The position numbers were made by a program, and so were the translations under genes. This document shows positions 18,047-26,649 of a DNA stretch of 64,000 nucleotides, piece after piece. The notes below the pieces were generated by a model, which was not told where the DNA came from, searched no databases, and was given only the letters and a program-made list of their open reading frames with translations. Every line of letters begins with the position of its first letter. The stretch's first letter is position 1. The stretch comes from Blautia pseudococcoides (lineage in GTDB: Bacteria; Bacillota; Clostridia; Lachnospirales; Lachnospiraceae): positions 2,335,001-2,399,000 of the forward strand of contig NZ_CP015405.2 in assembly GCF_001689125.2 (NCBI RefSeq), in the 5' to 3' direction.

Positions 18047-19726
18047 TTATTCCCTGCTGTTTTTTTTATTTTCATACATATTCTTATCCGCCTGCCCGAT
18101 CAGCTCATGCAGCCATTGATCTGACGCTCCCGCTTTCCTGCCTGTGGCCAGTCCTGCCGCGATAGAAATTTTTACTTTATGCTCAGAATTGTATTTCTCC
18201 TGGGCATCCTTCAGATTAGCCTCCCAGGTCCGGATGCTCTGCAGATGCCCCAGCAGGACCAGGAACTCATCTCCCCCGATCCTATATATCTCCCCAAAGC
18301 CGCAGAACGCCTCCTGCAGACATTTGGCACATCCCCTGATCATCTCGTCCCCTGCTTTGTGTCCCAGGGTATCGTTCACTTTCTTCAGGCCGTTCAAATC
18401 CGCCATGACTACTGACAACTCCTGCCCCGGAGTCATGGTCTCCTGCAGCTTTTGCAGGCGTATCTCATAGGCGGAACGGTTTCCCAGCTTTGTCATAATA
18501 TCCATATACGCCAGTTCCTCCAAGATCCTGTCCCCGGTCCTGTCCTCCAGGATCTCATTGACCTGCCGTATGGTCATGCAGATCAGTGCGCACATGAATC
18601 CCATAAGGCCAAGCTGATAATACATGGCATATCTGCTTCCCACTCCTGTATAAAAAGAAAGCAGAGATACGGCTGCCATAAGCATTAGAAAAAACACTCC
18701 CGCAAAAAAGATCTTGGCATACTGGGCTTTGCTGCTCCTAAGCTCCTTTGCCATGTAGAGGACCGAACAGATTATAGCTGCCCCATAGAGCACATGGGTA
18801 ATTGGCAGCATATGCATCAGCTTACATACCCCGGCCAGGTACAGAAGGCTCTGCACCAGTACATTGCAGGCCAGAATTGTCCTCATCCAGTCCAGCATAG
18901 CCGACTTTCTGCCGCATACTTCACCGATGAAGGAAAGCATGGGAATCGGAATCATATAAAACGCGTAAAAGGATAAAAGACAGATAAACCGGGGCCAAGG
19001 AATGAAAAATATGGTGATTCTGGAATCCGTGAGGATCCACAGGGCTGATACCAGAATAAAGACCCAAGCATGGAACACACTGGATACCCGTACCTCCTCC
19101 CTGACTCTCAAAAGGAGCCACAAAAGGAAAAGTCCTGCACTCAGCACCAGGAGCACCAGACAAAAGATCAGCTTGGGCTGCTCCTGCATCCAGAAGTGCA
19201 AAAACAGACTCTCTCTGCTGTCCAGGTAGATCACAGGTATCTGGCCCTGCATATCCCTAAAAAAAACTTCAAACCTGATCGCTATGTCTTTTCCGGCGTC
19301 CTCCCTGTTAAGCTTTATCATGCACAGTGTATTTCCCATCATACTGCGGAACCGTCCCGTCTGCTCCTCTGTATACCGGAATCTGCTCTCACCGTCAATA
19401 AAAACCTCCACCTGCTGGTAATGGTTTAAAAATCCCAGGTACTTTTCCTGCTCCAAAAAGTCCGGTACCCTCTGGCGGAGGATAAAACTGCCTTCGCTGA
19501 TGCTGATCCTGGACGGCACCCGGCATGTCTGTTCTGCACCATCCTTTGCATTATAATGCCAGCCTGTATCCCACTTATATACACTGCTGTTTTTTTCCGA
19601 AAAGTCCATAGGCCCTGCCTGCAGTGCGGTAAGAACAAGCAGCACTGCCATGAACACAGCCGTAAAAATCAAAATCCAGCGCCAGATCCCTCTGATCCCT
19701 TTTTCCCTCACCGGCAATCCCTCCAT
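18047..19726 (-). CDS. Membrane diguanylate cyclase (GGDEF domain)
   Basis: A 559-residue sensor likely to make cyclic di-GMP. One N-terminal membrane span (about 15-37) is followed by an extracytoplasmic domain of about 150 residues with beta-sandwich character, then roughly seven more spans (about 185-400), the layout of 7TM-DISM receptors. A C-terminal GGDEF domain (about 410-559) has the intact motif RIGGDEF. No RxxD inhibitory site is present before the motif, so product feedback inhibition is unlikely. It stands alone; the ligand is unknown. Confidence 0.9.
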   Translation of the reverse strand: MEGLPVREKGIRGIWRWILIFTAVFMAVLLVLTALQAGPMDFSEKNSSVYKWDTGWHYNAKDGAEQTCRVPSRISISEGSFILRQRVPDFLEQEKYLGFLNHYQQVEVFIDGESRFRYTEEQTGRFRSMMGNTLCMIKLNREDAGKDIAIRFEVFFRDMQGQIPVIYLDSRESLFLHFWMQEQPKLIFCLVLLVLSAGLFLLWLLLRVREEVRVSSVFHAWVFILVSALWILTDSRITIFFIPWPRFICLLSFYAFYMIPIPMLSFIGEVCGRKSAMLDWMRTILACNVLVQSLLYLAGVCKLMHMLPITHVLYGAAIICSVLYMAKELRSSKAQYAKIFFAGVFFLMLMAAVSLLSFYTGVGSRYAMYYQLGLMGFMCALICMTIRQVNEILEDRTGDRILEELAYMDIMTKLGNRSAYEIRLQKLQETMTPGQELSVVMADLNGLKKVNDTLGHKAGDEMIRGCAKCLQEAFCGFGEIYRIGGDEFLVLLGHLQSIRTWEANLKDAQEKYNSEHKVKISIAAGLATGRKAGASDQWLHELIGQADKNMYENKKNSRE

Positions 19727-19766
19727 CCAAACGCCCCAAACACGGCTGCGTATCTTCCCGAATCAC

Positions 19767-19795
19767 GAAAAAAGGAAATGCATTTCTGCATTTCC
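19767..19795 (-). terminator. Terminator of the 86-residue membrane gene
   Basis: GGAAATGCA, loop, TGCATTTCC, then a T-run on the minus strand, located just after the stop at 19817. Confidence 0.75.
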
Positions 19796-19816
19796 AATTC
19801 TGCCTTCCCTGTATGC

Positions 19817-20077
19817 TTATTCAGCCGCTTCTCCTGCAGAGAGCTCCTGGAGATAATCTGTCATGGCTGTTACGTTCATTTCCGTGGTGACAGCCTCCCC
19901 CTCCGTGTCATCTTTTGTGGCAAGGCTGTAAGCAGAATAGCCAATCCATCCCACGATCAACAGACAAACTGCGGAAACGATCACTTTCTCCAGTAAAAGG
20001 GCACGTGCCTCTTTTTTCTGGATCTTGTCGCGGTTATTCTTATTGTTTTTATATTTGTCGACTTTTTCCTGGCTCAT
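19817..20077 (-). CDS. Single-pass membrane protein, function unknown
   Basis: An 86-residue protein with a strongly charged, Lys/Asn-rich N-terminus (1-28), one hydrophobic segment (about 29-52) and a short acidic tail (TKDDTEGEAV to the end). The orientation should place the basic N-terminus in the cytoplasm. It starts MSQEKVDKYKNN with AAGGAGAAGC upstream. I recognise no family; small proteins of this build are frequent in Lachnospiraceae. Confidence 0.75.
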   Translation of the reverse strand: MSQEKVDKYKNNKNNRDKIQKKEARALLLEKVIVSAVCLLIVGWIGYSAYSLATKDDTEGEAVTTEMNVTAMTDYLQELSAGEAAE

Positions 20078-20325
20078 GATGCTTCTCCTTATGTAAAGTA
20101 ATGAATATTCTCTGGTTTTTAATTATAGCACATCTTTTTTTATTTTACCACTCTTTTGAAATTTCTTCTTCCCCCGTTTTTGATCAGGCATACCTCCTGG
20201 AATTTTCCTGTTTTTAGATCTCTGAACCCTGCCACCTGCTATCCGGTGCAGATGCTTGGATCTGACCACAGGCTTCATGGCCGCACGGTCATAAGGAACA
20301 ACACATGGAACCACTTCCTTTTCTC
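20078..20325. other. Intergenic stretch without a supported gene
   Basis: These 248 bases separate the AEC transporter from the 86-residue gene. A minus-strand open frame with a very basic translation (20123-20362) crosses it but has no ribosome site and starts inside the transporter gene, so I do not call it. No tRNA, repeat or clear terminator was seen. Confidence 0.5.
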
Positions 20326-21270
20326 TCAGACCAGTCCCAGGGTCTTCAATAAAAACAGCCATCCGGTCAGTGTAAACGCCGAAAAAAACGTAGTCAGCAT
20401 AACTGCGCTGGAAGTCATCACGCCCTCATGCCCCATATTTTTCGCCATGACGAAGCAGCTCACGGTTGTGGCTGACCCCAGCATGACCAGTATGGCGATC
20501 AGGCGTTCCCCGCTATACCCAAGGCGGACAGCAAGGGGAAGGAAAACGGCAGCCAGAACCACCAGTTTTATCACACCCGCCAGTACAGAAGGACGCAGCT
20601 TTGCCAAGGCCTTCTTTCCTTCAAAGGAAGCCCCCATAGCCATAAGGCCCAGAGGGGTTGCCAGGACTGCCACGTTCTTCACTGTTTTCTGCATGATTTC
20701 CGGCTGGGGGATTCGGAGTACAGACCATAGAATGCCGGCCAGGATACCCAGTATAATAGGATTGGTCACGATCCCCTCTGCTGTCTGAAGCAAAAGCTTT
20801 CTGTCAAGCTTTTTTCGTCCGGGCTTCATGAGGGACAACACCACCACCGCCGCCGCATTGTAGAGGGGAACCGTTCCAACGATCATAAGAGGCGCCATTC
20901 CGGAACTGCCATAGATATTCTGGATAAACGCAATACCCAGAATAGCGGCACTGCTTCTGTAGGACGCCTGCACAAACTCCCCCCGGATATCCTCCTCCAC
21001 CAGAAACCTGGCGAGGAGGGTGATCACCGTAATACTTACAAGGGTAGCCAGAAAACAAAACAGGACAAATCCGCCGTCCCAGCTTTCCCGTACATCCACA
21101 GAAGAAATGTCCTGAAATACCAGCGCCGGTATGGCTGCCACAAAGACAAAACGGTTGAGCTTTGCCACAAAATCAGCGCTCATCAGTCCCAGATACCGGA
21201 ACAGAAGCCCCAGAAGCATAGTGAGAAAGATGGGCAGCGTGGCATTCAGGCTGAATATGAGATTTTCCAA
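20326..21270 (-). CDS. AEC-family transporter (auxin efflux carrier-like permease)
   Basis: A 314-residue membrane protein with about ten hydrophobic segments arranged as two halves, as in the AEC family (malate, malonate or related organic-acid permeases; auxin transport is only the family name). Conserved Asn/Pro-rich stretches such as TNPIILGILAG and ATPLGLMAMGASF are seen. It starts five bases after the flavin-reductase-like gene and ends the row that begins with ecfA1. The substrate is unknown. Confidence 0.88.
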   Translation of the reverse strand: MENLIFSLNATLPIFLTMLLGLLFRYLGLMSADFVAKLNRFVFVAAIPALVFQDISSVDVRESWDGGFVLFCFLATLVSITVITLLARFLVEEDIRGEFVQASYRSSAAILGIAFIQNIYGSSGMAPLMIVGTVPLYNAAAVVVLSLMKPGRKKLDRKLLLQTAEGIVTNPIILGILAGILWSVLRIPQPEIMQKTVKNVAVLATPLGLMAMGASFEGKKALAKLRPSVLAGVIKLVVLAAVFLPLAVRLGYSGERLIAILVMLGSATTVSCFVMAKNMGHEGVMTSSAVMLTTFFSAFTLTGWLFLLKTLGLV

Positions 21271-21275
21271 TGCAT

Positions 21276-21785
21276 TCAGCCTTCCTTCACCAGTACCTTC
21301 AAAACTTCTCCGATATACATGGTGTGATAGTCTTTCTCAGGATACCACTTTTCGTCATTCTCCGGTGCATCAAAGTTTTCCGGGAAAATATCTCCGTGAT
21401 ACATTTTCTTGCAGACAAACACCAGACTGGCCTCCTCAAACACGGGAGTGCCGTCCACAAAGCAGGCGGTCAGACCGGCCTCTGTGATTTTATCCCTGTC
21501 ACGTCCGGACACGCTGCCGCAGAGACTCAGGGCTTTTTTGTACTCCTTAGGGAAGAAGGAGATAGTAAAGGTATCGTTTGCATCCACGAATTCCTTTGTG
21601 TACCGCTGGGGACGGATGTAAGCTGTCACCACATCTTTTCTCCAGATCACACCAACGCCGCCCCAGCTTGCAGTCATGGTATTGTATTTTTCCTCTGTTC
21701 CCGCTGTGATCAGCATCCACTCTTTTCCAATCTTGGTAAATGGATTGAACTGTAATTCCTCTGTTTTTACTTCTTTAAATGCCAT
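21276..21785 (-). CDS. Flavin reductase-like FMN-binding protein
   Basis: A 169-residue protein of the FMN-binding split-barrel (flavin reductase-like) group. The start is MAFKEVKTEEL at 21785, with GGAAGGAATCATT upstream; the longer open frame lacks a ribosome site. The family pattern NTMTASWGGVGVIWRK, then YTKEFVDANDTFTISFF and LCGSVSGRDRDK, is clear. It probably reduces or carries flavin in the cytosol; the redox partner is unknown. It lies between malQ and the AEC transporter. Confidence 0.88.
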   Translation of the reverse strand: MAFKEVKTEELQFNPFTKIGKEWMLITAGTEEKYNTMTASWGGVGVIWRKDVVTAYIRPQRYTKEFVDANDTFTISFFPKEYKKALSLCGSVSGRDRDKITEAGLTACFVDGTPVFEEASLVFVCKKMYHGDIFPENFDAPENDEKWYPEKDYHTMYIGEVLKVLVKEG

Positions 21786-21808
21786 AATGATTCCTTCCTT
21801 TCTGCGGC

Positions 21809-23290
21809 CTATAATCTGCCGTATAACTTTGTCATATGCCAAATCCTGCCTTTTAATTCGTCTGAAAATGCATTTTTTTCCATCCGCCACTTCCAGTTGT
21901 CCCCTAATGTGGAGGGGGTATTGATCCTCGCCTCACTGCCAATGCCCAGATAATCCTGCACCGGTATTATACAAGTATCTGCTACGCTGCGCATGGCAAG
22001 GCTTATCAGATCCCAGTGCTGCTCCTCTTTTGGTGTATGAAAGCTGTTCATGTATCTGAGGGCAACATCCCTGTCCCAGTCTGTCATGTGCTCATACCAG
22101 CCCACTGTAGTGTCATTGTCATGGGTTCCTGTGTAGACCACACAGTTTCTATCATATTTATAGGTGAGATAATCACTGTTCTCACTGGTGTCAAAGGCAA
22201 ACTGCAGCACTTTCATGCCCGGATACCCGCTGTCACGCAGCAGCTTATACACGGTCTCCGTGAGAAATCCCAAATCTTCCGCAATAATGTTCCGCTCTCC
22301 CAACTCTTCTTTCATGGTATGGAACAAGTCCATGCCCGGCCCCTTTTCCCAGTGGCCGTTTTGTGCCGTATCATCTCCGTAAGGGATGGAATAATACTCA
22401 TCAAATCCCCTGAAATGGTCAATACGCACAATATCAAAGAGCTTAAAGCAGTGGCTTATCCTGCGCATCCACCAGCCATAGTGCATTCTCCTGTGGTAAT
22501 CCCAGCGGTACAGGGGATTGCCCCAGAGCTGGCCTGTGGCAGAAAACCCGTCCGGCGGACATCCGGCCACTGCTATGGGCAGATTATTTTCATCCAACTG
22601 GAACAGTTCCGGATTCGCCCAGGTATCCGCGCTGTCAAATGCCACATAGATTGGGATATCTCCAACAATCTGAATCCCCTTTTCATGGGCATAATTCTTC
22701 ACATTTTTCCACTGTTCAAAAAATTCAAACTGCAGGTATTGATAAAAAATAATGTCCTCACGCAGCTCGTCCTGATATTTTTTCAGGGCAGCAGGCTCTC
22801 TCAGGCGCACTTCCTCATCCCATTCGATCCAGCTTTTGCCGCCAAATTTATTCTTCACAGCCATGTAGAGGGCATAGTCATCCAGCCAGTGGTTGTTTTC
22901 CACGCAAAAAGTGAGGAAATTGCCGTCGGAAAGGATTTTGCTTCTCTCAAATGCCTTCCGAAGGAGAGGAAAACGGCTCTCGTATATTTTCCCATAATCA
23001 ATATAGGAGGGATGGTCTCCCCAGTCGCAGGCATCACACTCTTCTTTTGTCAGCCATCCTTTTCCGATCAGCACATTCAAATCTATGAAATAGGGGTTGC
23101 CTGCAAAAGTGGAAAAGGACTGATAGGGGGAATCCCCGTAGCTGGTAGGTCCCAGCGGCAATATCTGCCAGAGCTTCTGACCGGTATCCCTCAAAAGGTC
23201 AATAAACTCATATGCCTCCTTTGAAAATGCTCCAATGCCGTATGGAGACGGCAGACTGGCGATTGGCAGCAGCATTCCACTTCTTCTCAT
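21809..23290 (-). CDS. malQ: 4-alpha-glucanotransferase (amylomaltase)
   Basis: A 493-residue GH77 enzyme that moves alpha-1,4-glucan segments between maltodextrins. N-terminal RRSGMLLPIASLPSPYGIG, the catalytic IVRIDHFRGFDEYY (nucleophile Asp), AEDLG (acid/base Glu) and YTGTHDNDT (stabilising Asp) are all present. It begins 4 bases after truA and ends before the flavin-reductase gene. No other starch gene is nearby, so the coupling to truA looks positional. Confidence 0.95.
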   Translation of the reverse strand: MRRSGMLLPIASLPSPYGIGAFSKEAYEFIDLLRDTGQKLWQILPLGPTSYGDSPYQSFSTFAGNPYFIDLNVLIGKGWLTKEECDACDWGDHPSYIDYGKIYESRFPLLRKAFERSKILSDGNFLTFCVENNHWLDDYALYMAVKNKFGGKSWIEWDEEVRLREPAALKKYQDELREDIIFYQYLQFEFFEQWKNVKNYAHEKGIQIVGDIPIYVAFDSADTWANPELFQLDENNLPIAVAGCPPDGFSATGQLWGNPLYRWDYHRRMHYGWWMRRISHCFKLFDIVRIDHFRGFDEYYSIPYGDDTAQNGHWEKGPGMDLFHTMKEELGERNIIAEDLGFLTETVYKLLRDSGYPGMKVLQFAFDTSENSDYLTYKYDRNCVVYTGTHDNDTTVGWYEHMTDWDRDVALRYMNSFHTPKEEQHWDLISLAMRSVADTCIIPVQDYLGIGSEARINTPSTLGDNWKWRMEKNAFSDELKGRIWHMTKLYGRL

Positions 23291-23294
23291 ATCA

Positions 23295-24050
23295 CTATTC
23301 CTCTTCCTTGCCGTTTTTATAGTCGATTTTTATCAGGGTAAGCCCCCGTGCCGGTGCGGTGGGGCCGGCCGCCTTCCTGTCTTTGGCAGCCAGTATTTCC
23401 TGCATTTTTTCCGGGGGATAGGCCCCGCCGCCGATCTCCATCAGCGTGCCGGCCAGGATCCGCACCATATTGTACAAAAATCCGCTGCCGGTAATACGCA
23501 TGGTGATCAGGTCATTCTCACGTTCCACCGAAAACCTGTGAATGGTCCTGACCGTTGTCTTTACCTGGGCCCCGGTACCGCAGAAGCTTTTAAAATCATG
23601 TTCTCCCAGCAGATATTCCCCCGCTTTTCTCATCTTCCCGATATCCATGGGAATGTAGGTAAAATGAGAATAAAACCGCTCTGTGGGCACCGGAAATCTT
23701 CTGTTTAAGATCCGGTACTCATAGGTCTTCTCACTGACTTGGTACCTGGGGTGAAAATCTGCGCGAACCTCCTTTGACATCTGGATACGGATGTCCGCAG
23801 GGAGGCGCTGGTTCAGCGCATAGGCTATCTTTTCCCCGGGCATCCTGGCATTTGTGTCAAACACCGCCACATTGCCCAGGGCGTGTACGCCTGCATCGGT
23901 CCTGCTTGCCCCTATGGTCTCCACAGGCTCCTTCAGCAGCTCCGACAGATGGTGGTTTAAAACTTCCTGTACTGTAATTCCGTTGGGCTGTACCTGCCAG
24001 CCGCAGTAATTTGTGCCGTCGTAGGCAATCTCCAGCATAATACGCTTCAT
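23295..24050 (-). CDS. truA: tRNA pseudouridine(38-40) synthase TruA
   Basis: Modifies U38-U40 in the anticodon arm of tRNAs. The protein has 251 residues from MKRIMLEIAYDG; the longer frame runs back into ecfT and lacks a suitable site. The catalytic Asp sits in GASRTDAGVHALG. It follows ecfT by 11 bases, the common Firmicute order in which ecfA1-ecfA2-ecfT-truA lie behind the ribosomal protein operon. Confidence 0.95.
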   Translation of the reverse strand: MKRIMLEIAYDGTNYCGWQVQPNGITVQEVLNHHLSELLKEPVETIGASRTDAGVHALGNVAVFDTNARMPGEKIAYALNQRLPADIRIQMSKEVRADFHPRYQVSEKTYEYRILNRRFPVPTERFYSHFTYIPMDIGKMRKAGEYLLGEHDFKSFCGTGAQVKTTVRTIHRFSVERENDLITMRITGSGFLYNMVRILAGTLMEIGGGAYPPEKMQEILAAKDRKAAGPTAPARGLTLIKIDYKNGKEEE

Positions 24051-24061
24051 ACCGGCCCCTC

Positions 24062-24862
24062 CTAGACAAGTACGCGGATGGCAATATCCGCGGCCAGATA
24101 AAGGAAGATACACACATAGGCTGAGATATCCCTGCTGTGGTATATGAGAGGTTTCATGGATGTCCGGTTCTCACCGCCGTGATAGCAACGCGCCTCCATA
24201 GCCATAGCCAGATCATCCGCCCTTCTGAAAGCGGAGATAAAAAGGGGCACCAGAAGCGGCAGCAGGTTCTTGGCCTTCTGGATCAGACCGCCGTTCTCAA
24301 AGTCAGCGCCTCTGGCGATCTGGGCCTTCATGATCTTATCTGTCTCCTCCATGAGGATGGGGATGAATCTGAGGGCGATCGACATCATCATGGCGATATC
24401 ATGCACGGGGATCCTGATTTTATTTAAGGGCCTCATGAGCCTTTCCAAACCGTCTGTAAGCTGGTTCGGCGTTGTGGTCAGGGTCATGACCGAGGAGCCG
24501 ATGACCAGGTAGATCAACCGGATGCCGATCCTCACAGCCTGCAGGATCCCCTCCTTTGTGATCTCGAAGATCCAGAACTGCCACAGCACCTTGCCCGGTA
24601 CTAAAAACAGGTTGAATGCAACTGTGATCAAAAGTATGAAAAACAGAGGTTTCAGACCTTTCAGCATGAACTTTACAGGAACCTTGGACATGATGATGAT
24701 CGTCACCAGAAATACAGTTGCCAGCAGATATCCCCAGAAGGAATTTGCCACGAAAAGGGATACCAGAAACATGATAGTCCCTACAAACTTCACTCGGGGG
24801 TCCAGCCTGTGGAGATGTGAATCCGCAGGGTAATATTGTCCGATCGTAATATCTCTTATCAT
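24062..24862 (-). CDS. ecfT: Energy-coupling factor transporter transmembrane subunit EcfT
   Basis: Membrane scaffold of the shared ECF module for vitamin and metal-ion uptake. The 266 residues have about five to six spans. The two cytoplasmic coupling motifs that contact the ATPases are visible as AQIARGADF and AMEARCYHGG. The start overlaps the ecfA2 stop by 4 bases. No S component is here, so substrate-specific proteins must be encoded elsewhere. Confidence 0.95.
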   Translation of the reverse strand: MIRDITIGQYYPADSHLHRLDPRVKFVGTIMFLVSLFVANSFWGYLLATVFLVTIIIMSKVPVKFMLKGLKPLFFILLITVAFNLFLVPGKVLWQFWIFEITKEGILQAVRIGIRLIYLVIGSSVMTLTTTPNQLTDGLERLMRPLNKIRIPVHDIAMMMSIALRFIPILMEETDKIMKAQIARGADFENGGLIQKAKNLLPLLVPLFISAFRRADDLAMAMEARCYHGGENRTSMKPLIYHSRDISAYVCIFLYLAADIAIRVLV

Positions 24863-25716
24863 TTGTCCAATCTCTCCAGTGCCTGTAATATACTTGCCTT
24901 TGCCTCTTCCACCGTGGTGGCTTGGGTGTCCACATGCAGACCGCGTTCACCAAGCGCGTGCATGATATATGTGATCTGCGGCGCTGCAAGCCCCATGGCC
25001 TCCAGCTCCTTATAATGGGAAAAGACTTCTCTGGGTACACCGTCAAATGCCTTTTCCCCTTTATTCATCACGATGATTCGCTCCACATATTTGGCGATGT
25101 CCTCCATACTGTGGGATACCAGGATCACGGTGATCCCCCGCAGGCTGTGCAGGGTTGCGATCTGATCCAGTATCTCATCCCGTCCCTGGGGGTCCAGACC
25201 TGCTGTTGGCTCATCCAGGATCAGCACTTCCGGCTCCATGGCCAAAACACCTGCGATGGCCGCCCGCCGCTTCTGTCCGCCTGACAGTTCAAAGGGAGAA
25301 CTCTTATAAAACTTTTCCGGTAAGCCCGCCTGGGTCAGTGCCCTGACTGCCCTCTCCTCTGCCTCTTCTTTAGACAGCCCCAGGTTCTTTGGCCCAAAGC
25401 AGACATCCTCCAGGACCTCTGCCTCAAAAAGCTGGTGCTCCGGATACTGGAATACCAGGCCCACCTGGCTTCTCAGCTTCTGCCTGTCGTATTTCTCCTC
25501 CCATATATCCTGACCATTATAGAAAACAGTGCCTGATGTAGGTTTCATAAGACCGTTAAAGTGCTGTATCAGTGTGGATTTTCCGCTGCCTGTGTGACCG
25601 ATAATGCCCATGAACTGACCGTCGGGTATTTCCATATCCACATCCTTTAAGGCGTGCATTTCATAGACGGTTCCCGGACTGTATGTGTATGTGATGTGCT
25701 CTAATTTTATTGACAT
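24859..25716 (-). CDS. ecfA2: ECF transporter ATPase EcfA2
   Basis: ATP-binding subunit of 285 residues. Walker A GHTGSGKST, signature LSGGQKRRAAIAG, Walker B VLILDEPTAGLDP and the switch His in VSHSMEDIA are present. It overlaps both neighbours (10 bases with ecfA1, 4 with ecfT), so the three ECF genes are translated as a coupled set. Confidence 0.95.
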   Translation of the reverse strand: MSIKLEHITYTYSPGTVYEMHALKDVDMEIPDGQFMGIIGHTGSGKSTLIQHFNGLMKPTSGTVFYNGQDIWEEKYDRQKLRSQVGLVFQYPEHQLFEAEVLEDVCFGPKNLGLSKEEAEERAVRALTQAGLPEKFYKSSPFELSGGQKRRAAIAGVLAMEPEVLILDEPTAGLDPQGRDEILDQIATLHSLRGITVILVSHSMEDIAKYVERIIVMNKGEKAFDGVPREVFSHYKELEAMGLAAPQITYIMHALGERGLHVDTQATTVEEAKASILQALERLDK

Positions 25717-26552
25717 AATGCGTTCACCAATTCCTCTGTTGTCAAGATTCCTGCAGGCAGCTTCGCTCCTGCCTGTTTCAGTTCATAAGAAAGGAGTGTC
25801 ACCTGGGGCACATCCAGGCGGTAGGATTTCAACTCTTCCACCCTGGAAAAAACTTCCCTCGGTGTTCCCTGCATCACTATTTTCCCCTGGTCCATGACGA
25901 ACACACGGTCCGCATTCACTACTTCCTCCATATAATGTGTGATCAGAACAACTGTGATGCCCTCTTTTTCGTTCAGCTCCTTTACCGCGCGGAGCACTTC
26001 TTTTCTGCCGTTCGGGTCCAGCATGGCTGTAGGCTCGTCCAGTATGATGCATTGGGGATGCATAGCCATCACACCGGCTATGGCAACTCTCTGCTTCTGT
26101 CCGCCGGACAGCTTATTGGGTGAATGATGGCGGTACGCTGTCATGCCCACCGCCTCCAGACTTTCATTCACCCTTTTCCAGATATCCTCTGTGGGAATCC
26201 CCATATTCTCAGGGCCGAATCCCACATCCTCCTCCACCACGGTACCGATGATCTGATTGTCGGGATTCTGGAAAACCATTCCTGCCTTCTGGCGGATCTT
26301 CCAGATCTCCTCCTCCTCCATGGTGTTCACGCCGTCCAGCCACAGTGCGCCCTCCGTAGGAAACAAAAGGGCATTGATATGCTTTGCCAGAGTGGATTTT
26401 CCGGAGCCGTTATGTCCCAGGACAGCAATAAACTGTCCTGCTTCGATATTCAGCTCCACATTGTCAAGGGCCCTGTAGGTGCCCTCCACATGGCCGCTTT
26501 CATCGTATTTATAATAGTCATGCACCAGTTTAATGGCTTTTACAATTCCCAT
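25707..26552 (-). CDS. ecfA1: ECF transporter ATPase EcfA1
   Basis: The first ATPase of the ECF module, 281 residues, with Walker A GHNGSGKST, signature LSGGQKQRVAIAG, Walker B CIILDEPTAMLDP and the switch His in ITHYMEEVV. It heads the row. A TTGACT/TACAAT pair lies so near the ATG that it would leave no leader, so I do not call it the promoter; ribosomal genes do not precede it, unlike in many Firmicutes. Confidence 0.95.
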   Translation of the reverse strand: MGIVKAIKLVHDYYKYDESGHVEGTYRALDNVELNIEAGQFIAVLGHNGSGKSTLAKHINALLFPTEGALWLDGVNTMEEEEIWKIRQKAGMVFQNPDNQIIGTVVEEDVGFGPENMGIPTEDIWKRVNESLEAVGMTAYRHHSPNKLSGGQKQRVAIAGVMAMHPQCIILDEPTAMLDPNGRKEVLRAVKELNEKEGITVVLITHYMEEVVNADRVFVMDQGKIVMQGTPREVFSRVEELKSYRLDVPQVTLLSYELKQAGAKLPAGILTTEELVNALCQ

Positions 26553-26649
26553 TTTATATCCTTTCCATTGTACCTGATTAGTAACGATCCAGTCAACTGA
26601 ATAATCACGGGTATCCCCCCAATAAAATCACTCTTCGATGGGAGGATTT

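Noticed and set aside
20123..20362. Basic 79-residue minus-strand frame
   Set aside because: It begins inside the AEC transporter gene, has no ribosome site and a composition unlike a real protein.
26567..26596. TTGACT-18-TACAAT as the ecfA1 promoter
   Set aside because: The implied start point leaves no room for the ribosome site before the ATG at 26552.
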